Positions 34,220-47,200 of a DNA stretch of 64,000 nt are shown here, piece after piece (position 1 is the first letter of the stretch; every line of letters starts with the position of its first letter). A program made the translations under genes and the position numbers. Origin of the DNA: Agapanthus africanus (Eukaryota; Streptophyta; Magnoliopsida; Asparagales; Amaryllidaceae); NCBI GenBank assembly GCA_030015575.1, contig JASDDO010000001.1, positions 321,193,595 to 321,257,594 on the forward strand. Direction: 5' to 3'. A model generated the notes under the pieces. The model searched no databases. It saw only the letters and a program-made list of their open reading frames with translations, and had not been told where the DNA came from.

Positions 34220-35157
34220 AGTATAACTGACAATTTGGAGGAACCGGAGGATTCGATAGTCCCCAACGAACCCCATCCACTCCGCAATCTAGTAGGGTTT
34301 CTCATCCACCTGAGAGATACTACGGTTTTCTCATTGATATTGGGAGTGAGGATTGCATCATGGAAGATGATGATCCAACTAGTTTCGAGCTGGCCATTAC
34401 AAGTGGGGACTCTGTGAAATGGCTGGATGCTATGCGATCTAAGATGGAATCCATGTACACCAAAAAAGTATGGACTTTGGAAGTTGCTCTTGAAGGGGTA
34501 AAACCCATCGGGGATAAGTGGATCTTTAAGAAGAAAATTGGTGTAGATGTAAAAGTTGAGACTTTCAAAGCTAGACTTGTTGCAAAAGGTTTTCGTCAAC
34601 GACCTGGTGTCTATTATGATGAAACCTTTTCTCCAGTGGTTATGCTTGAGTCCATCAGGATCTTACTTGCCATTTCTGCATACCATGACTATGAAATCTG
34701 GCAGATAGACGTCAAGACCGCTTTTCTAAATAGTGATTTAGAAGAGAGCGTGTACATGACTCAGCCAGAGGACTTCGTAGACAGTAGGAGCAGCGGAAAG
34801 GTGTGCAAGCTATTTAAATCCATATATAAATTAAAGCAAGTATCACGGAGCTGGAACATCTATTTTGATGAAGCTATCAAAGAGTTTGACTTCATCAAAA
34901 ATATAGATGAACCTTGTATATACAAGAAGGTTGTAGTGAGTAAGGTTGTCTTCCTCGTATTGTACATGGATGACATACTCTTGATAGGAAACGATGTTCC
35001 TATGCTACACTCGGTCAAGCTCTTCTTATCACACAAGTTCTCCATGAAAGATCTTGGTGATACCACCTACATCCTGGGGATAAAGATCTATAGAGATAGA
35101 TCGAAGTGGATGTTGGGATTGTCCCAATCCAGATACATAGAAATCATACCAAAAAGG
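34220..35157 (+). pseudogene. Copia reverse transcriptase (element E), truncated
   Basis: After the linker TAA, a one-base deletion near 34282 (CCGCAATCTAG against CCGCAGATCTAG in A) shifts the frame. The RT frame is then open from 34360 to the gypsy junction. It contains VETFKARLVAKGFRQRPG, QIDVKTAFLNSDLEESVYM, KLFKSIYKLKQ and the catalytic box LYMDDILLIGND. It ends at about SQSRYIEI, where a gypsy-type LTR starts, so the RNase H is missing from the window. Confidence 0.85.
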
Positions 35158-36847
35158 AGTAACATTTCAGAAAATATAAAATATTATTTTTGGAATTTAA
35201 TATTAAAATAATATATTTCGCGAAAACTAGCCGATTTACGAATTTGGGGTTTTTGTAAAATGGTATAAATATATAGCAATATTTGTGAAATAATTGGAGA
35301 TTAAAATGATTTATTCATTTAAAAATATATTTATCGGATTTGGCATTTTTATAACTAATTATATGGAGTTTGAATAAAAATTGATTAGTGCATCACTAAT
35401 TGCGATTAAGCCAAATCCGTGTTTCTACATTTTTCCATGGTTAGTGCACCATGATATGTTGCATTTGGTTGCATGTTGCTTCATTAGTATTTGTTGATAG
35501 TTGGCTTTTAGAGAAAAGAAAAGAGAAAAGGGAAGAAAGAGTGTATTATTGGAGAGGGTGGTCAAAAGTCAAGACATGAGTTGTGAGAGGGTGAGAATAA
35601 GAAAGAGATAGAGAGAGCTGCCATCTTTCCTCACCCACATTTGTTTCCTTCATCTTCCTCATCCTCATGTTCCCGCCAGCTCCACCTCCAAGTATCATCT
35701 CAAAATTTTCATCAAAACCCTATACTCCCTTCATTAAAAATGATCCTCACTTTGGACCAATCAAAGATGGATTTTGAAGACTTTGAGCAACTCAAGAAAA
35801 TTCTTGAGTTGCCAAATGAGGTATAATTCTAAACCCTAACTAAGTTATTATGTTTAGTGTATTCTAGTTTAGTTTAGAATGTGATTAAGTATGGATTTAT
35901 GAACTTGGAAATCCCAAGAGAGGGTTTGGGTGATTTTGGGGACTTGTGATCTGTAGTTGGTGTTTACTTAACCCTTAGTGGTGTTTCACTGGCCAAGACA
36001 TGGAATAGAAACCAAAATACGAACTTATAAACTTCCCCGTGTCGGTTTTGTAGGGTTTTATAGCCTACAGGGAATCTGGAGCAACCTGGGCTACTTATTA
36101 GAAAAACTAGCAACTCCAGAGACCTATTTAAGACACTAGGAGACCACCCTGAGAAGATGAAACCCCAACTTCTTCATTGGGCCGAGCAGGCCGGAATTCC
36201 CATGTTTGTCGCCGGCCAAATTGTAGGCATTGGTGTCTAGGTTTGTTCTGTAGCTCAGTTCTTTCATATACAACCCCACAGCATTGCTTGTTTAGACTCT
36301 TTTCACCTGACTAAAAATCTGGAACCATTTTCCTAGGTTGCTGGATATGGTATTTGTGGTTTATGAATTTGGGATTTGATATTTGATATTGTATTAGGTC
36401 GTTGGATATTTGTACGTCAACGACAAAGGTTGATTGGTTGCTTTTGCATGCGTAGGCTATAGGTTCTAACCTATGAACGCACTGTGTGCCATATTGGTTT
36501 TCCGGACTTGATTTTAATAGCATTGCGACTGTGTATTTATTGTAGGTACCTTTGTGTGGATTCCAGACGACGAAACACATCGACTACGGCTGAACAAGGA
36601 GTTCCGCAGGTGAATAGATTTATAACTACGGGGGAAGTCGGGTGGATGGCGTATAGCACCCCCGCAATTAATAAATGGAAACCGATATTTAGAATATAGT
36701 CGGAGAAACCTATATTAGGAACCCACGGATGTGATTAAAGGTTTAGTATGAAATAATATGATTGATAAGGATGTCTCGAAGTGATCTATAAGGTTGTGAA
36801 GCGTAAATGTGAATCACGATATATAAATATATGTAGTTGCATGAGAT
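35158..36847 (+). repeat. Gypsy-type LTR I, left part
   Basis: It starts near AGTAACATTTCAG, resembling the TGTAACGTTTTG start of the gypsy and LARD LTRs with the first bases altered. A CGGGGGAAGTCGGGTGGATGG block near 36630 matches all members of the family. No polypurine tract or pol precedes it, so it entered element E with this end as its border. It is interrupted by the LARD. I see no gene in it. Confidence 0.65.
36843..36847. repeat. Target site duplication GAGAT, left copy
   Basis: Same five bases at 48927-48931 flanking the LARD. Confidence 0.85.
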
Positions 36848-39800
36848 TGTCACGTCCCGCAATTACGGAATATGACCGGCACTTAAACTACGAACGTCTC
36901 GAGGCGTACGTAATCTAAGTAAGCCGAAAACCCAGAAATCCAAACCAAGAAAAGTAGTAGAGTGAAGGAAAACCAATTTAAATCAAGTAGTTTTAATAGC
37001 ATAAGCCGAATTATGCCTTTTTAAAAACATTAAATATTTCCTGAAAATTTCGGCAGAGTCTCCTTTGCAAATACTGGCTCCCAAACGGGATACAACATGA
37101 ATAGTATACGAAATCAATAAAAAGGCTTCCCCAAGCGGGAGCTAGCTCTTCGTCAATCGACGGTCACAACCACACAAACAATATAATATACAACGCCAAG
37201 GGCGAGGATCAAAACTCAAAAGGAAACTCAAAACCACCAGAAATCCACAGAAATATAACGCGCGACTCTAAGGTCGAAAGAAAAAACATCACTGGTCTCT
37301 ATCTCTGAAATAAATACATGTTTGGTTGATGGAACTTCTAGATACAACAGAATAATGATATACAAGATATATAATGGGGGTACGATACAAGTAAACCCAC
37401 CTACTAGCAAGTCACCCGAAAATGGGAAGCAGTGCCAGCAAAGCCGTAATGAAACCTGTACGGCAAAACCTGCAAGAAACTGGGGCACAACGGGGGTGAG
37501 TTGCCAACTCGTGAATAAAAAAACATCTACGGAAAGAAATCGCATAAATAACACAACCTAGGTCAATGATCATAATATATCCTCAATTATATATATAACA
37601 TGCAGCCTATAACAAAGGCTAGGGTAAATATCTAACCCGAGTGTAATCTCATGTGCCCGTGTTAGTGCCTCAGGTAGCAATATATCATATGAATGAGGTA
37701 TGAATGCATGAAAACAGAATACATGTAAATGAAGAAACTTTTTTCATAATTTAGTGAGATTTCCTTTGTATTTTTAAAATGAGGTATCATAATGAAATCA
37801 GCATAAAACAGTGCCTAGCATCGGCACAAAACGTAATCCCAATATCTCGATATCTCTGTATCACAGTCTCTGTACCTCAATATCTCGAAATCTCAATGTC
37901 TCAATCACAATATCTAGGGCGCCGTCAGTCCAGACCGGCCCCTACCATCCATCTTAAGACCACGACGGTATCCTCGAGATATCCGACGCGTCGGGTAATA
38001 TCACCGGTCGGTTGTGCTCCCCTGCCAGGCTCAACGTCAACAACACGATCCTCTTGCCCCGGGGTACCGCACCGGGCCCACCATGTACCCGAAACGGTTC
38101 CTCCACTCCTCGAATCGGGTCTCGAAATCCATCAGCAAATTCATGGTGGATGACTCATACATCATAGGAAAACCGCATTTTTATTTAAAAAGAGAGAAAG
38201 CAGTTTATATATGTTTTGCGGTTTTCCTCCAAATCCAGAAAATATCATGGAAATCCGAATCATCAATAGCATGTAAAACCATGAATATAAGCGTGAGAAT
38301 CCATGAATACGGCATAACAATAAATAACAGTATGCATGAAGCGACAAGTAATAACTACAATATCTAAGCTGGCATATAAGGTATGTACACTAATATTATG
38401 TCAAACTACTAGCTATCAATCTAAGTTAAGCAATAATATTTTCTAAGGTGTACGTGACATGGCAATTACCGATGAAGATGTGTGTGAGCCGGCAAGTAAG
38501 TGTATGTGGTACATACGCATCATCGGTAATGTTGCTGGTGTCCTAACAGCATAATGTCAACAATGCAATATGAAATAACAATGTATGTATGCGATGCGGA
38601 GCGAGCAACCAAAATGAGCGGAAGCTAAATATTAAACAATGGTGCCATTTGAAATAACACGAATCGCGGGGTTTTGAAAATAGGGGCTACGGTGGTTTTT
38701 AAGAAAGGATACGTTTTTGAAATATCCGTAGATCCCTTGACCTGTCTTTTAAAATACCCACGATCCACTAGTTTTGAAATAGGTAGGAGTCTAATCTAAT
38801 CTAACAACTACACTAAACTATATGGCTGAACTAACAAGCTGAACTACAGGTAAGGAAACCGCCTATCATCTGAGTCGATACATATACATACCTGTATATG
38901 TATAGTCGGTGATCCCGCCTCAATAATATCATATCCGATACCATATCTATAATCAGGCATCCCAAGTCAAGAGTGCGGATCAATCATCAATATATCTCGT
39001 ACGTAAATCCGTCGTATGGCATCCCAAATCTGGGTACGGGTCAATATCACATTCATCATACTATTCACCTGTTATCCTCTTTATCAAAAATCATGATCGG
39101 GGTACTGATCTACATCTAGTTAAGTACTAATATCCTCATTATAGTCATGATCTTCCTACTGATCGACAGTCTCGTACAAACTGATATCATCAGCACAAAT
39201 CATCATCAAGGGGTATACATCGCCCAAAACGGCCTAGGATCAATATCCTAGCATACCATATCACATATCGCGATCACATGTCGACCGTTTAATTAATAAC
39301 ACTATTCACCCGTATTGTCGTCCCAAGATCCGCTATAACACCAGGACGTACCTCAAGTACGAATCCTGCCATATCACCGAAATCACAATCTCAACACAAA
39401 ACTCATCGACTCATCTCAAATCCGTATGTGAACACATAGTCTCATACCCATGTGAACACATAATAATATATTCCCGTAAGCACAAATGAAAGAAGAAAGT
39501 ATGCAAGTATGGGTGGGTGTGTGCAAGTGTGGTGCGACCGCTACTCTAGGGTTTCGCGACACTATAACATCCAAGAACACCAAATATCCATATTTATCAT
39601 CAATAACTCAACAAAATAAACAATATATATATGTGTGTATACGTATTCGTATACATCACCATGAACTGCGGGGGTGCTATACGCCATCCACCCGACTTCT
39701 CCCCGTAGATATAAATCTACTCACCTAGTCCTCGCTCGCCGGTGCCGACGTAGCCACGCGCTTACTTGTCGTCTCGAATTCCACATGGGTACCTACATAT

Positions 39801-41492
39801 CATAACGCACCGTATCGCATTAAAATCCGACTCATGATCAAAACGACACACGAATCCCACATAGGTCAATACCTATGGTTCCTTTCACAAATCAACTCAA
39901 AAACCCTCGACGTCGGCGTACAAATGCCAAACCATCAAGAAAAAGCCCAAACACACTCATTTACACATTCACAAACACTAATTATAATATGAAATAGGTT
40001 GCAATTCACAAAAACCTCAAACTCACTTTAAAAGCTATTTTTCCGAAAATCTAGCAAGCATAATTAACCGTTTTAGTACACAACTCGATGTTTAAATAAA
40101 TCTAGCGGCCATAATACTTATTAAACATCTTAATTAAATCATCTAAACCATTTCTATAATTTATTCCCAATAAATTTCATTAACCCCAAAATTCTAGTTT
40201 ACAATATACCCAAATTTTAACAATTTATAGCAAAAATGCACAAACAACAATTTAGCTTGGATTTTCATAAACTAAAAGTATTAAACCACTCAATATAATA
40301 TTTATAATGACATGAACCCTTAATTTGAATTTTATCTCACAAGAATATAATTATTTTAAAAACCTAGTTTACAATTTATATAATTATCACAATTTAAATC
40401 AACAAATATGCAAACTAGCAACTTAAATTGGATTTAGCATAACCTAATATGTCAAATACATCACAAAACCCTAAACTCACAACACAAAACCCCAATTAGA
40501 ATTCAAATCCCACTCTTGAATTTCAAATCATGCACTTAGAACTAAAATAAAAACCTATTTAAACATATAATTAAGCTAACCTAAAGCAATTAACAACAAT
40601 TTAAGAAAAAGGTTAGAATTATACCTCATGATCAAGAGATCAATTATGGAAATCAAAGCCTCTAAAATGCCAACTTGTTCCCTAGATCCATGCAAGTTTG
40701 GCTAATGAGAAATGGGTAGGAGTTGGATTTGGATTTTGGGATTTATTTGATGGATTTTGAGGCAATTTTTGAAGCAAAAGAGATGGAAAATGGGGGAAAA
40801 AGAGGGGGCTGTTGTAGCAGAAATTTCGGCCAGTAGAGGGGCTGGAATGAGGTGGGGAAATTGGGGTGGAAATTCTAAGGTCAAAGCCCCTCCCAATTAC
40901 CATAATACCCCCACCTACTTTACTATATATAAAAACCTTATTTTAACCCATTTCTCACATGATTTAAGGTCAAAAAGAGGGAAATAAAATTCTTGGGCTG
41001 CTATAATAGTGTGGGGCCAGCCAAGGGGAGTGAGGGTGGGTGTGAGAGACTTTACAAAAAAATTCTATGCAAAAAGACCCCCCACAATACCATATTTGCA
41101 AGTTTTAGTTCAAAATAACTATATTTTTGTTTTCTATAAAATAAATCAATTAAAACTTAAAATAAAATACTAAAAAATTATATTACAACTAGATTTTAAT
41201 TAAAATGATTTTAAAGATTAAAATTAGCCCATTTAAATTTGTATTTATCGCTGATTTAATGTATTTTCTTACCGGCTTAAAATAATATTAAAATAATTAA
41301 TTTCGGAAAAATTTTCAAAAAATTTGAAATTTCAGAAGTGGCTCAATAAATACCAAATACTGGCAATTACATAGCTTTAATATGTATATTTAATTTTATA
41401 ATAAAGATATTTGCATTTTGACTTTTTACAGAAACCCCCCTTATTTTACCGTTTTTTCGAAATTTCACCGAAATGATTTTCAAAACGTTACA
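36848..41492 (-). repeat. 3' LTR of LARD
   Basis: Plus strand TGTCACG...GTTACA. Frames such as the 117-codon one at 38014-38367 recur in the other LTR only because the LTRs are near-identical. They show no domain. Confidence 0.9.
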
Positions 41493-41508
41493 ATCTTCCC
41501 CCCTTAAA
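41493..41508 (-). other. Polypurine tract of LARD
   Basis: ATCTTCCCCCCTTAAA on the plus strand, the reverse of the tract at 889-900. Confidence 0.85.
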
Positions 41509-42159
41509 GAAATTCGGTCCCCGAATTTAAATTAAAACTCCCCCCAACTACTAAAACATCTAAGCAAAACCATCAAGTCGTCGGGGCTCCGAAATCGTAA
41601 GTACATAAAACAAATCGTAGCGCAGCGCATGCGCATGAAAAATGAGCATATAACTCAAATCAAAACTCCGTCAAGCATCCCGCAATCATCGGGGTGATGG
41701 GGAAGACATCAATGCCAAATCCAAAGCAAAACCAATATGATATAACTCAAAACTATACATGTAAATATCGAATCTATATATGTAAGTATCTGAAGGAAAT
41801 GCATGCCAAATCTCTTTAAGGCGCTGTGCAACGCGTATAACACTGCACAGTGGCGGACGTCTATCATAAGAAAATAACTATATACATATATACCTTTGTT
41901 TGAAATGTACGTTCCGCCGTTTTGGAAACAATTTAGAAGGGTCTCCTTGTTTTAAACATTTCGTGTCATATCAGACACGTAGGTAAATACTGAGGCTATA
42001 GCTCGCTTTTTAGAAATCCCTTCAATAACTATCAATACATGCAAAATATATTCAGGTACTGTCCTCTGACTAGTCCTGCTTAGTACGAAAACACATCGCA
42101 ATTATCATAAAAAAAACGTACTGCTCTATAAGAAATCAATCCCAAAATACGCGTATGAA

Positions 42160-42700
42160 TACTACGTGCGTCTGGTGCGCACGACAATCAAAATCCATAT
42201 ACGTGCCATATAAGTGCACAGAAACAAGATCTAAGTGCATCAGGTGTGCACAAAGCATCTGTCGTAGGCAACGTGTGTGCCTGACAGCAAAATCAGGTGC
42301 ATCTGACATGCACGAAAAAAATCTCGATTTAGTGCAACTGGTGTGCACCAAAATCGCATCTCAAGACATGCGCTCAACATGCGCGAAAACCCAAAACCAG
42401 GGGCATCCATCATGCACGAAATCATGAAATTCAATATCAAGCGCCGAACATGCGCAAAATCAAATCAGGTGCACAAGGTGCACAAAACAAATATCGAGTA
42501 TCACAATCGAAATCGAAGTCCAGTGCATCTAAGTGCACAAAAGGCGTATCACTGCACTGCAAGCATATATAAACTATACAGAGTGTAGGAACCAAATCGT
42601 GTGCGTGCATACGCACAAAATCAACTCAAATGTCTAAAACCGTAAAATCACAAACAAGTGAAACCAAAGCACGAAAACGATATCAAGTGCAACACTGTGC
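42160..42700 (-). other. Array of about a dozen short hairpins
   Basis: Stems of mostly 5-7 bp around about 7-base loops, for example GTGCG/CGCAC (42166-42182), GTGCA/TGCAC (42235-42251, 42332-42348), GTGCAT/ATGCAC (42297-42313) and TGTGCGT/ACGCACA (42600-42617). At 42259-42287 a two-part stem CTGTC+AGGCA pairs with TGCCT+GACAG. At 42325-42356 an outer CGATTT/AAATCG is added. Spacing is about 30-60 nt. Confidence 0.55.
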
Positions 42701-43363
42701 AAAGATCGTAAATCCTCAATCATCAAAATCAATCATGCGAATAGATCGTCCAAAATACCGAAATCAAATATGGCGGAATAATCCCACTCAAGCACATCCT
42801 CCAAGAATCTCTGGCCAACTGTCGTGGTCACTCATAGCATGTCTCGCCGACGATCCTGAACTCTGGCCTGCCAGTGTGCATAACATGACCACTCCTGGGT
42901 CCAAGTCTTCTCGTAATTTATTCCAGAAAGGTCCTATCGAAATCTCTCCCAAATCTCGTCTCTGCCGAACTGTCTGGAAGTCATCGTCCCTTACTAGATC
43001 TGTTCTCGTATCCGAAACGGCTGCATACTCATCGCGACTCCTTCTGGAAGGTATATCCAAGTACAATGCCTTGGCATGCGTATCGCATCTCTGATGGCGG
43101 AGTGGAATGTCGTCTCATCAAGATCTCGTACGAACCTCTTACTCCACTTTTCTCTAACGTCGACTGCTTCGGACTCGTCTCGTCATGGCTGCATGGACTG
43201 AGCTCCAACGGCTATCCTCATATCTGGAGTCTCCCAAGAATGCATCTCACCACCTAGCATCCGATTGAAGTCGAACCATCCGATTGATTCGTCAGAACCT
43301 CATAATCCCCCAAAAGCTCAACAACTTGGGTACAGTTTAACAGTATCGAGTACGTATCACAGC

Positions 43364-43499
43364 ATCGATGGTCCAGCCGTAGAAGGGCAAACCCAAGCCT
43401 CACTAATGGCGCCGCAGAACTGCCGCAAACCCGAAGGTTCAAAGGCTTTCACACGGTCATTAAGTCGAGTTAGGGTTTCATTCTTCTAGAGGGACCATA
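43364..43499 (-). repeat. Copia-leader module inside LARD
   Basis: On the element sense strand it runs TATGGTCCCTCTAGAAG ... TCTACGGCTGGACCAT, aligning with 24704-24850 and 11853-11996. It lies about 770 nt from the LARD primer site, against 500-530 nt in the copia copies. Confidence 0.7.
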
Positions 43500-44264
43500 G
43501 AATTGCCTGCATGTCTTTCCGGCTACTTTAAACTTTGAATAATTGGTTTCTAACATTCGATCGTCTCTGTCGACTATCAACGTCTCCGCGTGAAGTCGTC
43601 TCTAGCTGGAATCAATCTGTCTGATGACCTCGCATCGGGGTAGGCGAACGAACCACCTGTCCTAGTCATTCATCATCGGGTGACTAGCGACCTTCTATCA
43701 TCTATTAGTACAACTCGTCCCACAATAGCTCCAACATATGGGGCGATATCTCGTCGCTCGCAGCAACAACTGGCTCACTCGTCTGCACGCTGAACAGTGC
43801 CTCAATCATCATGAGTAAGCAATACACCAACGGTCATCAAAATCTGGCTGGCCTCTGTCAGTGGCTCAATCCTCTAGTGTCGATCAGCACATCCGAGTAA
43901 CCTCATAAAGGCGATCCGCCAAACGCTCGTGGCGCGAAAACACGGTAAAAAGACACATCTCCGCAATTGTGTGTCGCCGGAATTTCGCCCTGGTTAGTCC
44001 TCGTTCGTGACAAGCTCGTGCTGACCGCAACTCTATCTGTAGCTCTCCCTGCCCGTAATCGTGGCAGCAAACCGCAACTGGTACCGATGAGGCTAGATCA
44101 GGAATGAATATGATACTGAGCAAAGAAATGTATATCCTAAGGCTCCTTAAGTGGAGTAGCGTATCGTAAGTATGCCGCGGAACATACCCACGGTACGTCA
44201 CTCTACTTTAGTCACCTATTCCATCAACCAAGGGTCATCCTACGCTCCGAAGGTAAAACCTAAC

Positions 44265-44276
44265 GCTCTGATACCA
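44265..44276 (-). other. Primer binding site of LARD, initiator tRNA-Met
   Basis: GCTCTGATACCA on the plus strand, four bases from the LTR. Confidence 0.9.
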
Positions 44277-44280
44277 ACTT

Positions 44281-47200
44281 TGTCACGTCCCGCAATTACG
44301 GAATATGACCGGCAATTAAACTACGAACGTCTCGAGGCGTACGTAATCTAAGTAAGCCGAAAACCCAGAAATCCAAACCAAGAAAAGTAGTAGAGTGAAG
44401 GAAAACCAATTTAAATCAAGTAGTTTTAATAGCATAAGCCGAATTATGCCTTTTTAAAAACATTAAATATTTCCTGAAAATTTCGGCAGAGTCTCCTTTG
44501 CAAATACTGGCTCCCAAACGGGATACAACATGAATAGTATACGAAATCAATAAAAAGGCTTCCCCAAGGGGGAGCTAGCTCTTCGTCAATCGACGGTCAC
44601 AACCACACAAACAATATAGTATACAACGCCAAGGGCGAGGATCAAAACTCAAAAGGAAACTCAAAACCACCAGAAATCCACAGAAATATAACGCGCGACT
44701 CTAAGGTCGAAAGAAAAAACATCACTGGTCTCTATCTCTGAAATAAATACATGTTTGGTTGATGGAACTTCTAGATACAACAGAATAATGATATACAAGA
44801 TATATAATGGGGGTACGATACAAGTAAACCCACCTACTAGCAAGTCACCCGGAAATGGGAAGCAATGCCAGCAAAGCCGTAATGAAACCTGTATGGCAAA
44901 ACCTGCAAGAAACTGGGGCACAACGGGGGTGAGTTGCCAACTCGTGAATAGAAAAACATCTACGGAAAGAAATCGCATAAATAACACAACCTAGGTCAAT
45001 GATCATAATATATCCTCAATTATATATATAACATGCAGCCTATAACAAAGGCTAGGGTAAATATCTAACCCGAGTGTAATCTCATGTGCCCGTGTTAGTG
45101 CCTCAGGTAGCAATATATCATATGAATGAGGTATGAATGCATGAAAACAGAATACATGTAAATGAAGAAACTTTTTTCATAATTAATGAGATTTCCTTTG
45201 TATTTTTAAAATGAGGTATCATAATGAAATCAGCATAAAACAGTGCCTAGCATCGGCACAAAACGTAATCCCAAAATCTCGATATCTCTGTATCACAGTC
45301 TCTGTACCTCAATATCTCGAAATCTCAATGTATCAATCACAATATCTAGGGCGCCGTCAGTCCAGACCGGCCCCTACCATCCATCTCAAGACCACGACTG
45401 TATCCTCCGGATATCCGACGTGTCGGGTAATATCACCGGTCGGTAGTGCTCCCCTGCCAGGCTCAACGTCAACAACACGATCCTCTTGCCCCGGGGTACC
45501 GCACCGGGCCCACCATGTACCCGAAACGGTTCCTCTACTCCTCGAATCGGGTCTTGAAATCCATCAGCAAACTCATGGTGGACGACTCATACATCATGGG
45601 AAAACCACATTTTTATTTAAAAAGAGAGAAAGCAGTTTATATAGGTTTTGCGGTTTTCCTCCAAATCCAGAAAATATCATGGAAATCCGAATCATCAATA
45701 GCATGTAAAACCATGAATATAAGCGTGAGAATCCATGAATACGGCATAACAATAAATAACAGTATGCATGAAGCGACAAGTAATAACTACAATATCTAAG
45801 CTGGCATATAAGGTATGTACACTAATATTATGTCAAACTACTAGCTATCAATCTAAGTTAAGCAATAATATTTTCTAAGGTGTACGTGACATGGCAATTA
45901 CCGATGAAGATATGTGTGAGCCGGCAAGTAAGTGTATGTGGTACATACGCATCATCGGTAATGGTGCTGGTGTCCTAACAGCATAATGTCAACAATGCAA
46001 TATGAAATAACAATGTAAGTATGCGATGCGGAGCGAGCAACCAAAATGAGCGGAAGCTAAATATTAAACAATGGTGTCATTTGAAATAACACGAATCGCG
46101 GGGTTTTGAAAATAGGGGCTACGGTGGTTTTTAAGAAAGGATACGTTTTTGAAATATCCGTAGATCCCTTGACCTGTCTTTTAAAATACCCACGATCCGC
46201 TATTTTTGAAATAGGTAGGAGTCTAATCTAATCTAACAACTACACTAAACTATACGGCTGAACTAACAAGCTGAACTACAGGTAAGGAAACCGCCTATCA
46301 TCTGAGTCGATACATATACATACCTGTATATGTATAGTCGGTGATCCCGTCTCAATAATATCATATCCGATACCATATCTATAATCAGGCATCCCAAGTC
46401 AAGAGTGCGGATCAATCATCAATATATCTCGTACGTAAATCCGTCGCACGGCATCCCAAATCTGGGTACGGGTCAATATCACATTCATCATACTATTCAC
46501 CTGGTATCCTCTTTATCAAAAATCATGATCGGGGTACTGATCTACGTCTAGTACAGTACTAATATGCTCAATATAGTCATGATCTGCCTACTGATCGACA
46601 GTCTCGTACCAACTGATATCATCAGCACAAATCATCATCAAGGGGTATACATCGCCCAATACGGCCTAGGATCAATATCCTAGCATACCATATCACATAT
46701 CGCGATCACATGTCGACCGTTTAATTAATAACACTATTCACCCGTATTGTCGTCCCAAGATCCGCTATAACACCAGGACGTACCTCAAGTACGAATCCTG
46801 CCATATCACCGAAATCACAATCTCAACACAAAACTCATCGACTCATCTCAAATCCGTATGTGAACACATAGTCCCATACCCATGTGAACACATAACAATA
46901 TATTCCCGTAAGCACAAATGAAAGAAGAAAGTATGCAAGTATGAGTGGGTGTGTGCAAGTGTGGTGCGACCGCTACTCTAGGGTTTCGCGACACTATAAC
47001 ATCCAAGAACACCAAATATCCATATTTATCATCAATAACTCAACAAAATAAACAATATATATATATGTGTGTATACGTATTCGTATACATCACCATGAAC
47101 TGCGGGGGTGCTATACGCCATCCACCCGACTTCTCCCCGTAGATTTAAATCTACTCACCTGGTCCTCGCTCGCCGGTGCCGACGTCGTCACGCGCTTGCT

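Larger units (their letters stand above)
8145..35157 (+). mobile_element. Copia element E, split by a nested insertion
   Basis: The two LTR pieces (8145-9124 and 28682-29870) join to one LTR of about 2.17 kb once the inserted element 9125-28676 and one GTTAC copy are removed. Internal sequence follows: primer site 29881, leader, protease-integrase, reverse transcriptase. A gypsy-type LTR interrupts it at about 35158 within the reverse transcriptase/RNase H region. The missing 3' end should lie beyond the right edge of the window. Confidence 0.75.
41509..44264 (-). other. Non-coding core of LARD
   Basis: About 2.75 kb with no recognisable retroelement protein. The longest frame is 154 codons (42630-43094, antisense to the element) and has no known domain. 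Two features stand out: a hairpin array (42160-42700) and a module shared with the copia leaders (43364-43499). The remainder shows nothing I can name. Confidence 0.7.

Noticed and set aside
38014..38367. 117-codon frame repeated at 45446-45799
   Set aside because: The two frames are the same position of the two near-identical LARD LTRs. There is no domain, and conservation follows from LTR identity.
42160..42700. CRISPR-like array
   Set aside because: Units are not identical, spacing is irregular and the setting is a plant retrotransposon.
42630..43094. 154-codon frame in the LARD core as a possible gene
   Set aside because: It is antisense to the element, overlaps opposite-strand frames of similar quality and shows no motif.
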